NCBI RefSeq assembly: GCF_938030785.1
Contig: NZ_CALHIK010000088.1
Coordinates: forward strand, 1-18,567
From: an uncultured Campylobacter sp.
GTDB taxonomy: Bacteria > Campylobacterota > Campylobacteria > Campylobacterales > Campylobacteraceae
DNA length: 18,567 nucleotides
Direction: 5' to 3'
A program made the translations under genes and the position numbers. Below the pieces are notes generated by a model. It saw nothing but the letters and a program-made list of their open reading frames with translations. It did no database searches and was not told the DNA's origin. Positions 7,371 to 14,544 of the stretch are shown piece by piece (within the stretch, counting starts at the first letter, position 1; each line of letters begins with the position of its first letter).

Positions 7371-10300
7371 TTAGCGCGAAATTTCGCTTAGATACGCCGC
7401 GAGCTGCCCGTATGCGATGCCGCTGTCGTTGCACGGGATCTTGCAGTTTAGATGAAATTTTATCCCTCGCTCACGCAGCTTTTTGCAGGTCAAATTAAGC
7501 AGCGTGGCGTTTTGAAAGACTCCGCCGCTTAGCACGACCTCGAGCTCGAAGCCATCCGCAAACTCCGCGATGAAGTTTGCCAAGCCGTTGATAAATTTCG
7601 TCGCAGCCAAGCGTGGCTCATCGTTCAAAGCTTGCAAAAACGCCTCTTCATAATCGATCACGTAGCATTCGCCCTCAAAGCTCGGCGCGCAAGTTTCGTT
7701 TTGTGGACTCTGATCCGCATCGGCGGCGTTTTTGCTTTCAGAATTTATTAAATTCATGGCGGATGCTTGTTCTATAAAATTTGCGGCGACGTTTGTATTC
7801 TTTTCATCGCTGCCTGCGATGTTTCGAGCCGCCCACTCAAGCCAGTCTTTGCTTGCCGTATCGCCCTCAAGCTTTTTAAAATCGCCTTGCAACGCGCAGC
7901 TGTTTTTGGCGCCGCTACGATTTTGCACATTCAAAACGCCCTGCCCCGCTTCGCGCTGTGTTTCGTGCCGTAAATCATCGGCGCCCCGCTGCTGCGAAGC
8001 GGAATACGGCGCGTTTTGGATAAAATTTTCGCCCGCTTTTTTCAGCCTAAATTTATAGCTCTGCTCGCAGCCCTGGATGTATAGGTTTTCTAGCCGCATG
8101 CCGGCCTCGCCGTCGAAACTTACGGCTCTTAGGTCGCAAATGACCGCCGCAAATGCGTCGAACAGCCGCCCTAGCGAGCTTGAGCGGACGGCACGTGGCG
8201 CGATTTTTTCTAAATTTGCTACTTCGCTCGCGCTAAATTTTGCCAAAAACTCGCGCGCAGCGTCCTTTACGTTAAATTTAAACACGAGCGCAAGCGCAAG
8301 CTTGTAGATGTTTTTGATCGCATTCTCGCCGCCGATAAGCGCGATCTCGTCGAATTTCGCGACGCGACGGTAGCCGCGCGGATCAAAGACCATCACCTCG
8401 CCGCCCCAGATCGTGCCGTCCGTGCCGTAGCCGGTGCCGTCGAAGCAAAAGCCGAGGTATTTTTTGCCGCTGCTTAGCAGATCGTTTTGCGCCAGATTCG
8501 ATACCAGATGCGCGAAATGGTGCTGGTAGCGCACCACGGGGTATCCGCGCTGCTCGAAAAATCGCGTGTGCGAAAACTGCGGGTGCAGATCCGCGATGAC
8601 GGCGTCAAATTTCAGCTCATAGGCGCGCACAAACATATCCAAAAGCGCGAAAAATCGCTCATTCGTAGCGACATTTTTAAGATCGCCGATGTAGGGCGAG
8701 ATGAAAATTTGCCCGTCTTTGTAGATCGCAAACTCATTTTTTAGCTCCGCTCCGAGCGCCAGGAAAGTGCCTTTGAGCTGGAATTTGCTAGGGAAAATTT
8801 TTGGGTTCATTCCGCGAGATGTTCGCAAAAACAGCGCGCGATCTAAAGCATCCGCTTCGGCGGAAAGATTTGTGTAGCTCGCTGAATTTGCAGTGTTTGC
8901 GGATTTTGCGGCATCTGCGAGATTTGCAGCATTTGTGGAATTTAGGGCACTTGCGGAATTTGATATGCTTGCGCCGCGGGCGGATTTCGTCTCGCAGTCA
9001 GAATTTATTTCGGCGGCGGAATTTGCGTCATTTTGATTTTTTTGAGGCGCCGAATTTATGGCGCGACAGCTAGTTCCTGAGGTAAAATTTGCAGTGTCGC
9101 GACTCGTATCCGTATCAAAAACCCTTTGCGAGCTCTCGCAATCCCGCCCATCCGCAGAATTTTCATTAAAATTTTGCGGTGCGGTAAGGGTTTGCGCGTC
9201 CGCAGAATTTATGACAGAATTCTGCGCTAGGATGGAATTTTGCGCGGAGCTTCTTATCTCAGTGTAGGTCGGAAGCGGCGCGGAAATTTTACCAGAGTTA
9301 TGAGCCGTTTTTGAACTAGGCGCCGAAGCTCGCGCTTCAAACTGCGGTAAAAAGGCGATGCTATCGTCGCTCGGCGTTAAAATTTCGCGGTCGTTATCCA
9401 GGTAAAACGAGATGACGCCGCCCAGCTTCTCGCGCAACTCCTCGGCATTAAAAATAATGGGCTCGCCGCTAATGTTGGCGCTAGTAGCGACGATCGGGCG
9501 ATCAAAGTATTCAAAAAGCAGCAGATGCACGCCGGTGTTGGCTAGGAAAATGCCGATTTTATTAAGGTTCGGCGCCACGCTTGGAGCGATAAAGATCGCG
9601 CCTGCTCTAAAAATCGCCGAAAAGCTTGCGGGCAAACGCACGAAATCGACCTCGCTATCGGAATGGGCGCTGCGCACGTCCGTCGTGCACACCTGCGCAG
9701 AGCATGAACCTTGCAAATTTATCGTCTGTTGCGGACTCGGCTCGCTCGCCACGCATTGCGAGTTTCTGTTATCGGCTGCAAGTTGTAAATTTGGCTCGTT
9801 AATTGTTTGCCGCTGTTCCAGCTCGCCTGCTACTTGCAGCAAGCTTGAATTCGCATCTATGCTCTGCAGGTTCGCATTTGCAGCATATCGCAAGCCCTGC
9901 ATATTCGCCGAATTTTGCGAAATAGACTCGTCCGTCGCAAGCCAAGAATCAGACCTCTTCGCCGCAAATTGCGAGTCTTGGCTATCCGCTGCGGACTGTA
10001 AATTTAACTCATTAGCTATATGTCGCAGCTCTAGCTCGCCTTCTGCTTGCGGTAGGCTTAAATTTTTAGCCGCGCACTGCAAACCAGACTTATTCGATGC
10101 GCGTCCTAGCTCGTTTTCTGCGCTCCGCGAATCACCCGCAATAGACGCATCGCAGGCGAAACTGCGTCGCGCCGGTTTGCTGAAAATTTGCGCACTATGC
10201 AACCCACCCTGCTCCGCGCAAACTCCAACATTTTGCATGTTAAAATTTTGCGCCGCGCAATTGCGTAAATTTTGTAGCACAAAGCCCTGCCCTTGCGCAG

Positions 10301-11759
10301 AATCCTCTTGCTCACTCGTAAATTTCGGCGATATAGTATTTTCGCCTTTCGCCTTGGAAGTTTGCGTGCCGAAATCCGCCGCAAAGCCCGCCTCTGTGCG
10401 CCAAACAAACTCACGCTTTTTTAAAATCACGATCGGCTTGACGTTGCAGTCTATCAGCGCCTCTTCCTCCGCGCTTAGACTCGCTGTGCGCCATGCCTGC
10501 GCTGCGTCGCGACACATGATCGCAAAAGGCTTGCTCGGGCGCTTTTTGAGCATTCGCAGCATGCGTACTGCGCGCTCGTTCGTAGCATCACAGACGATGT
10601 GAAAACCGCCCATACCTTTGATCGCGCCGATCTGCCCGCGCCGCAAAAGCTCTGCCGTGTACGCTATCGCCTCCTCGCCGCTTGATAAAATTTCGCCGCC
10701 TGTGCCGCATAAAAACAGCTGCGGGCCGCAGTGCGGGCAGGAGATCGGCTCGGCGTGATAGCGGCGCGTGAGTGGATTCGTGTATTCGCCGCGGCAGAAC
10801 TCGCACATCTCAAATGCCCTCATCGTGGTGTTTGCGCGGTCATACGGCAGCGCGGCGATGATGCTAAGGCGCGGGCCGCAATCGGTGCAGTTGATAAAAG
10901 GATAGTGGAAGCGCGGATTTTGCGGGTCGTAAAACTCTTTTTTGCACTGATCGCAGATCGCAAAATCGGGCAAAATCGGGTTAAATTTACGCCCCTCCTT
11001 GGATTGCGTGATCTTGAAATCAGTAAAATTCTGCGCAAAATCTTGTGTATTAATATCTGCGCGAATAATCCTATCGATTCGGCAAAGCGGCGGCGCTTCG
11101 CTGCGGAGGCGCTGCTCGAAAATTTTTAAAATTTCCTCTTCGGGCAGATCTTGCTCGGTGCTTTGCAGATTGCGCTTGGAGTCTTGCAAATCCTGCGAGC
11201 AGAGGTTTTGCTCGGGTAAAGCTGGCAAGATAGAGCCCTGCCCGTTTAGATTCAGCTCGGATAAGTTGGGTAAAAATTTCTCGCTCGCTGCGGCTTGCGA
11301 ATCGCCCGTCAAATCATGCGGCAAACTCGTCAAATCGGGCAGGTTTGCTAAATCGTTTGCTAGATCACGTAGCGAGCCGACCGAATTATTCGGTAAGTTC
11401 GGTGCGCTTTGCGGCGAAATGGAGTCCTGGCTTAAATTTGAGCCCGTAAAATTTAGTGACGAGCTTGCGGTCTCGCCAGAATCCGCCTCGGTAGAATTTA
11501 AAGACCGAGCAGCCGATAACGATACTTTCTGTGCTTGAATTTCGTTAGAATTTGACTCATCTAAATTTAAAGGGGCGAAATTTTTATCGACCGGGTTTTG
11601 TTGCGCCCCAAAAAGGTCTGCGCAAACGATGATTTTAACGCCCTCGCCGTCGTTATAAACCTCGCCTTTCAGCCCCAAATCCACGGCGAGCTTATAGACG
11701 AACGGGCGAAATCCGACCCCTTGCACCGCTCCGAAAACCTCAAATTTAGCCGCTTTCAT
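7371..11759 (-). CDS. hypF: Carbamoyltransferase HypF, expanded to about twice normal size by four inserts
   Basis: HypF converts carbamoyl phosphate and ATP to a carbamoyl group passed to HypE. From the ATG at 11759 it has 1462 residues; an in-frame ATG at 11831 is less likely because family members begin just before the acylphosphatase block. Domains in order: acylphosphatase (VQGVGFRPFVYKLA) to about 48, resuming at 206-235; a two-zinc domain with four CxxC pairs (269/272, 291/294, 319/322, 341/344); a YrdC-like domain at about 360-806; a Kae1/TsaD-like domain at about 977-1462 with HHFAH, FDGTGYGTDGTIWGGE, SGGVFQN and NDSGIAYGQ. All catalytic motifs survive. Low-complexity inserts lie at about 49-206, 450-708, 807-976 and 1242-1362; removing them leaves about 755 residues, the family norm. 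No stop or frameshift occurs. Confidence 0.95.
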   Translation of the reverse strand: MKAAKFEVFGAVQGVGFRPFVYKLAVDLGLKGEVYNDGEGVKIIVCADLFGAQQNPVDKNFAPLNLDESNSNEIQAQKVSLSAARSLNSTEADSGETASSSLNFTGSNLSQDSISPQSAPNLPNNSVGSLRDLANDLANLPDLTSLPHDLTGDSQAAASEKFLPNLSELNLNGQGSILPALPEQNLCSQDLQDSKRNLQSTEQDLPEEEILKIFEQRLRSEAPPLCRIDRIIRADINTQDFAQNFTDFKITQSKEGRKFNPILPDFAICDQCKKEFYDPQNPRFHYPFINCTDCGPRLSIIAALPYDRANTTMRAFEMCEFCRGEYTNPLTRRYHAEPISCPHCGPQLFLCGTGGEILSSGEEAIAYTAELLRRGQIGAIKGMGGFHIVCDATNERAVRMLRMLKKRPSKPFAIMCRDAAQAWRTASLSAEEEALIDCNVKPIVILKKREFVWRTEAGFAADFGTQTSKAKGENTISPKFTSEQEDSAQGQGFVLQNLRNCAAQNFNMQNVGVCAEQGGLHSAQIFSKPARRSFACDASIAGDSRSAENELGRASNKSGLQCAAKNLSLPQAEGELELRHIANELNLQSAADSQDSQFAAKRSDSWLATDESISQNSANMQGLRYAANANLQSIDANSSLLQVAGELEQRQTINEPNLQLAADNRNSQCVASEPSPQQTINLQGSCSAQVCTTDVRSAHSDSEVDFVRLPASFSAIFRAGAIFIAPSVAPNLNKIGIFLANTGVHLLLFEYFDRPIVATSANISGEPIIFNAEELREKLGGVISFYLDNDREILTPSDDSIAFLPQFEARASAPSSKTAHNSGKISAPLPTYTEIRSSAQNSILAQNSVINSADAQTLTAPQNFNENSADGRDCESSQRVFDTDTSRDTANFTSGTSCRAINSAPQKNQNDANSAAEINSDCETKSARGASISNSASALNSTNAANLADAAKSANTANSASYTNLSAEADALDRALFLRTSRGMNPKIFPSKFQLKGTFLALGAELKNEFAIYKDGQIFISPYIGDLKNVATNERFFALLDMFVRAYELKFDAVIADLHPQFSHTRFFEQRGYPVVRYQHHFAHLVSNLAQNDLLSSGKKYLGFCFDGTGYGTDGTIWGGEVMVFDPRGYRRVAKFDEIALIGGENAIKNIYKLALALVFKFNVKDAAREFLAKFSASEVANLEKIAPRAVRSSSLGRLFDAFAAVICDLRAVSFDGEAGMRLENLYIQGCEQSYKFRLKKAGENFIQNAPYSASQQRGADDLRHETQREAGQGVLNVQNRSGAKNSCALQGDFKKLEGDTASKDWLEWAARNIAGSDEKNTNVAANFIEQASAMNLINSESKNAADADQSPQNETCAPSFEGECYVIDYEEAFLQALNDEPRLAATKFINGLANFIAEFADGFELEVVLSGGVFQNATLLNLTCKKLRERGIKFHLNCKIPCNDSGIAYGQLAAYLSEISR
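7674..8036 (-). other. HypF insert 4 (within the Kae1-like domain)
   Basis: About 120 codons between the EAGMRLENL block and the DYEEAFLQAL block, at the point where normal HypF has only a short loop. It is rich in N, S, A, E and Q and has no obvious internal period. It looks like a solvent-exposed, disordered expansion. Confidence 0.65.
8832..9341 (-). repeat. HypF insert 3: N/S/A-rich block with short repeats, between YrdC and Kae1 domains
   Basis: About 170 codons between PSDDSIAFLPQ and FLRTSRGMNPKIF. On the plus strand the DNA carries repeated GCGGAATTT, GCAGAATTT and GCATTTG-type units. Codons give runs such as NSASALNSTNAANLADAAKS. The peptide AQNSVINSADA near 9202-9225 is nearly the same as one inside HydD. 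Confidence 0.65.
9757..9852 (+). repeat. Copy A of a roughly 96-bp diverged direct repeat in hypF
   Basis: It aligns with 9970-10065 at roughly 75% by eye, both starting TGCGAGT and sharing GTAAATTT and AGCTCGCCT. The offset of 213 bp is 71 codons, equal to eight 9-residue units less one residue. Confidence 0.65.
9970..10065 (+). repeat. Copy B of a roughly 96-bp diverged direct repeat in hypF
   Basis: Partner of 9757-9852. On the minus strand it encodes the peptide containing EGELELRHIANELNLQSAAD, matching GELEQRQTINEPNLQLAAD in the other copy. Confidence 0.65.
11142..11615 (-). other. HypF insert 1 (inside the acylphosphatase domain)
   Basis: About 158 codons inserted between the strand ending VKIIV and the helix EEEILKIFEQRLRSEAPPL. 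It is rich in L, S, N, Q and D with short NLP, DLxxLP and NLQS-like echoes, and any repeat here is more decayed than in insert 2. It splits the acylphosphatase fold in sequence but lies in a loop, so the fold can survive. Confidence 0.6.
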
Positions 11760-11769
11760 ACACATACTT

Positions 11770-12033
11770 TCATAAATTGCGCGACGCGGGAGCCATTTTG
11801 CGAGCAAAATGCGCTCGCGGCGGGCGGACAAAACGTACCGGGCGCTGCAAAATGTGCTCTAAATTTAATAAAATTTGATCCTTTGCTTCCGCGCCCTTTG
11901 CCGCTTTTTTAAAATTTCGCGCGATCTCGTTTGCGCTAAGCTTAGCCCGTATGGCGCAGCTATCGGCACCGCAATGCCCGCGCAACTCGCTGTTTTGCGG
12001 ATAAGACTTCAAAGCTTTGTCAAAAATACGCAT
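11770..12033 (-). CDS. Small ORF between hydE and hypF, doubtful
   Basis: An 87-codon frame starts at an ATG 12 bp past the hydE stop and ends 10 bp before the hypF start, so it fills the gap exactly as an operon gene would. I do not recognise the family. The first 60 residues look protein-like (mixed helix, with an RGHCGADSC cysteine pair). The C-terminal 25 residues are Arg/Pro-rich and less convincing. The ribosome-binding site is weak (a lone GGG). It could be a real small accessory protein, a decayed gene, or chance. Confidence 0.3.
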   Translation of the reverse strand: MRIFDKALKSYPQNSELRGHCGADSCAIRAKLSANEIARNFKKAAKGAEAKDQILLNLEHILQRPVRFVRPPRAHFARKMAPASRNL

Positions 12034-12044
12034 ATATGCCCAAT

Positions 12045-13682
12045 CTAGCGAGCTTGAAGCGCGAAGCTGTCGCTAAAGCTCGCGTCAAAATTTTTGCAAA
12101 GTTTAAGCATTAAATCCGCGAATTTGCGTCCGCCAAACATCGCGCCGCCGAAGATCAAAACGTCAAAATCCTCTTTGCGCTCATCCGCCAGATCGCTTAA
12201 AAAATAGCCCAAACTATCGAAAAATCCGAACGCAAACAGCTTTTCATTGGCGCCTGCGAGCGCATAGCTCATCGCCGAACGCAAAATTTTATCCGCTTGC
12301 ACGCAGCCGCGCTCGTCCGTACAAAAATCAAGCCGCACCCCTTTGCCGCCCGCAAAATCCTCCGCAGCCGCCGTTAAAAATGCCGCATCGCGCCCCCAGA
12401 TAAGCTGCGCGGCGACGCTAAAGATACCGTAAAATCCCACGTTTACGCTTTTTAAAATTTCATCGATTTTCGCGGCGCCTACGTTAAATTTGGCGCTGAA
12501 ATTTTCAAACAACTTCGCGCCCGTTTCGTCCGCGCAAATTTGCGCCTTAAGCTCGTCAAAACTTCGCGGCAGATCAAATTTAAGTAGAATTTTTTTGGAG
12601 CTTTCGCCATAAATTGCGATCTCATCATCCGCGCCCACGCCCAAAAAGCAGCGCAAAACCCGTTTTTTTTGGTCATTTAAAAGCCCCTTTTCGCGGCATA
12701 TAAGCGCAAAAAGTGCGGAGTTTTTATCCTTTGAGTTTTTCAGATAAGCGCTTGCGGCGTCGCTTAAAAAGTCCTCGTTTTGCACGATCAAAAAGCCGTT
12801 TTGCAGCGGCGTGACTTTAAAAATTTGATCTTTTTGCGCCGCGCTTTCGCATTTTACGCTTAAAAAATAGATCCCGTCGCTTGCCAAAGCGCGCCCCAGC
12901 GCAAACACGAATATGTCGCCCGCAAGCTTTACGTCAAAAAATTTAGGCGCGTCCTCGTGATTTTTTCTAAAGATCGCATTGGTTTTTAGGCTTATGAGCG
13001 GCTTTTCGAAGGCTGCGAGCGCGATTTTGCTCTTTTCGTCGCTCACAAAAATCCCATCCAGCGCCCCCACCCCTGCGGCTATCAGAAAATCGGCGCTAAA
13101 ATCCACGTCCGCCTTGAGCGTGAAAGTTGCGCCGCCGCGCTCGATCTGCACCTGCCTTGCGTGAAGCAAGTTTAGGCGGCAAAGCTCCAACAAGCAGGCG
13201 AAATTTTCCCTGCTTACCGCTTCAAATTTGCCGTCATGAAGTACGCCGGCGCCGCTTATTGCTCCGAATTCGTTTTGAGAGGGCTCGGCGCGAGCGAGGT
13301 ATTCTTTCATCACTCGCGGAGTGAAATTATTAAATTTAGCCGTATTATGGGCGTTTGAAATTTCATCCTCTAAAAATTTACTTATATCGCCCGAGGAGGT
13401 ATCCTCAAACGCGCCGTTAAATTTCAGCGTTTTCGCTTCGGCGCTGTCCTCGTCCACCACGCGCACGGAGGATTTTGCCAGAAATATGGAGTTTGGAGTC
13501 AGGGGCATCGCCTCGTCGCTAAATTTTAAAATTTCATCCTCGCCGCCGCGCACGAAAAGGCTTATTAAGTTCGCCTCTTTTTTCAGGCAAAAATCAAGTG
13601 CGCTTTTGCGAGCATAAAACAGCAAGAAGTGCGCTATTAGCGCGTTTTCATTAAGGTAGTTAAACTCATATGCTACTATCAT
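12045..13682 (-). CDS. hydE: Hydrogenase accessory protein HydE, HypF C-terminal-domain-like
   Basis: HydE follows hydD in epsilonproteobacterial hyd operons (Wolinella hydABCDE, H. pylori hydABCDE order); its biochemical role is not established to my knowledge. The start is the ATG at 13682, preceded by AGGGGGCG and overlapping the hydD end by 17 bp, giving 545 residues. The C-terminal 200 residues line up by eye with the Kae1-like half of HypF from this window: GVGADDEIAIYGES with DGTGYGTDGTIWGGE, GKGVRLDF with GEAGMRLE, and VLIFGGAMFGGRKFADLM with VVLSGGVFQNATLLNL. The HypF metal motif HHFAH and the NDSGIAYGQ block are not evident. It therefore looks like a HypF paralogue with a degenerate active site. 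There is no low-complexity insert. This radical-free HydE is unrelated to the [FeFe]-hydrogenase HydE. Confidence 0.8.
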   Translation of the reverse strand: MIVAYEFNYLNENALIAHFLLFYARKSALDFCLKKEANLISLFVRGGEDEILKFSDEAMPLTPNSIFLAKSSVRVVDEDSAEAKTLKFNGAFEDTSSGDISKFLEDEISNAHNTAKFNNFTPRVMKEYLARAEPSQNEFGAISGAGVLHDGKFEAVSRENFACLLELCRLNLLHARQVQIERGGATFTLKADVDFSADFLIAAGVGALDGIFVSDEKSKIALAAFEKPLISLKTNAIFRKNHEDAPKFFDVKLAGDIFVFALGRALASDGIYFLSVKCESAAQKDQIFKVTPLQNGFLIVQNEDFLSDAASAYLKNSKDKNSALFALICREKGLLNDQKKRVLRCFLGVGADDEIAIYGESSKKILLKFDLPRSFDELKAQICADETGAKLFENFSAKFNVGAAKIDEILKSVNVGFYGIFSVAAQLIWGRDAAFLTAAAEDFAGGKGVRLDFCTDERGCVQADKILRSAMSYALAGANEKLFAFGFFDSLGYFLSDLADERKEDFDVLIFGGAMFGGRKFADLMLKLCKNFDASFSDSFALQAR

Positions 13683-14544
13683 CTCGCCCCCTTTTTGCAA
13701 ATCGATCCGCGATGTCTTGGGCGCTGAGATCGGCGATTTTTTCATGCGCGAAGCCAAGATCCGATAGGTACTTAAGCGCCGTTTTTTCCATGGTTTTTGA
13801 GGATTTTAATATCACGGAGCTTAGTTTAAAGCTAGCTTCTTCGATGCGCCGCGGCACGACAGCTAGAATTTTAACGCGAGGCAGATCGCCGCAAAGATCC
13901 ATCATCTGCAGGGTTTGAAGCATTTCGACCTCGTGCGCCGAACCGCTCCAGCTGATCTGCTTAGGCATCGCGTCGTAGTCGAAAAAATACACCTCGCCGC
14001 CCTTTGCGCCGTCCGCGTCTATGCAATCTACGAGCAAAATTTCATCAAATTCCGCCATCGTAGGCATCAAAAAGCTAGCCAAAGTCCCGCCGTCGATAAA
14101 TCGGATCTGATCCGCACTCGGACTCGGCGCGGCGGAATTTATGGCGATGAAGTCCGCATTGATAGAGCTTTGCGCTACGGAATTTATGACGGAATTTTGC
14201 AAAGCAGAATTTGAAGCGAAATTCTGCTTTGCGGAATGTTCTGGAGTAGAATTTCGGTCTAAATTTACTGCTGCAAAATTCTGCTCGGAGATAAAATTTT
14301 CATTCGCAGAATTTTGCAAGGAGTCGCGCTCTATGGAATTTTGCGAGGTAGAATTTTGTATCGCAGAGACTTGGGCGGAATTTTGCATAAAATTCTGCGC
14401 CGCGAAATTCTCGCCCGTCATAGAATTTCGTGCGGCGGTTTTAGGGTAAAATTTATAGTTCTGCGCGAGCGCGCGGACGAAGTGCACGCCTATGCCCTCG
14501 TCCGCGTAGATGACATTGCCGATACCCAGTACCAGCACCCTCAA
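13666..14544 (-). CDS. hydD: Hydrogenase maturation endopeptidase HydD, with a 110-residue repeat insert
   Basis: HydD is an HybD/HyaD-type protease that cleaves the C-terminal tail of HydB once nickel is in place. The family's nickel-sensing residues are present: Glu16 in YADEGIGVHF, Asp173 in LVDCIDAD and His204 in GSAHEVEMLQ, equivalent to Glu16, Asp62 and His93 of HybD. The start is a TTG at 14544 that gives the family N-terminus MRVLVLGIGN and overlaps the hydC stop as TTGA, so it is probably coupled to hydC. It has 292 residues against about 180; the excess is an N/S/Q-rich repeat block at about 36-146. The core is intact, so I expect an active protease. Confidence 0.93.
   Translation of the reverse strand: MRVLVLGIGNVIYADEGIGVHFVRALAQNYKFYPKTAARNSMTGENFAAQNFMQNSAQVSAIQNSTSQNSIERDSLQNSANENFISEQNFAAVNLDRNSTPEHSAKQNFASNSALQNSVINSVAQSSINADFIAINSAAPSPSADQIRFIDGGTLASFLMPTMAEFDEILLVDCIDADGAKGGEVYFFDYDAMPKQISWSGSAHEVEMLQTLQMMDLCGDLPRVKILAVVPRRIEEASFKLSSVILKSSKTMEKTALKYLSDLGFAHEKIADLSAQDIADRFAKRGRDDSSI
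14107..14439 (-). repeat. hydD insert built from AGAATTT/GGAATTTTGC units
   Basis: About 13 copies of an (A/G)(A/C/G)GAATTT or GAAATTC core occur in 330 bp on the plus strand, several as the semi-palindrome GCAGAATTTTGC or GCAAAATTCTGC. They encode repeated QNS, QNF and NSA tripeptides. One 24-bp stretch (14177-14200) matches 20 of 24 bases of hypF 9202-9225, and both encode QNSVINS. Confidence 0.7.

Larger units (their letters stand above)
9711..10085 (-). repeat. Degenerate 27-bp (9-codon) tandem array in HypF insert 2
   Basis: Successive 9-residue units align without gaps except one 8-residue unit: GLQCAAKNL, SLPQAEGEL, ELRHIANEL, NLQSAADSQ, DSQFAAKRS, DSWLATDES, ISQNSANMQ, then GLRYAANA, NLQSIDANS, SLLQVAGEL, EQRQTINEP, NLQLAADNR, NSQCVASEP, SPQQTINLQ. 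The loose consensus is x-L/S-Q-x-A-A-x-x-x. Units flanking the array (for example NLRNCAAQN further upstream) suggest it was once longer. Confidence 0.7.

Noticed and set aside
9711..10085. A CRISPR array or classic pentapeptide-repeat domain
   Set aside because: Units are coding, degenerate and without unique spacers, so not CRISPR. The period is nine residues with no A(D/N)LxX pattern, so not pentapeptide repeats.
9412..10602. 396-codon plus-strand frame opposite hypF
   Set aside because: It is long only because hypF insert 2 lacks the codons that give antisense stops. The Cys/Ser-rich product has no recognisable domain, and the minus frame continues HypF across it.
7371..11831. The hypF inserts as frameshifted or chimeric assembly artefacts
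   Set aside because: The frame stays open throughout and conserved HypF blocks resume in the correct order after each insert. Similar inserts occur independently in HypA, HypE and HydD, which argues against a single assembly fault.
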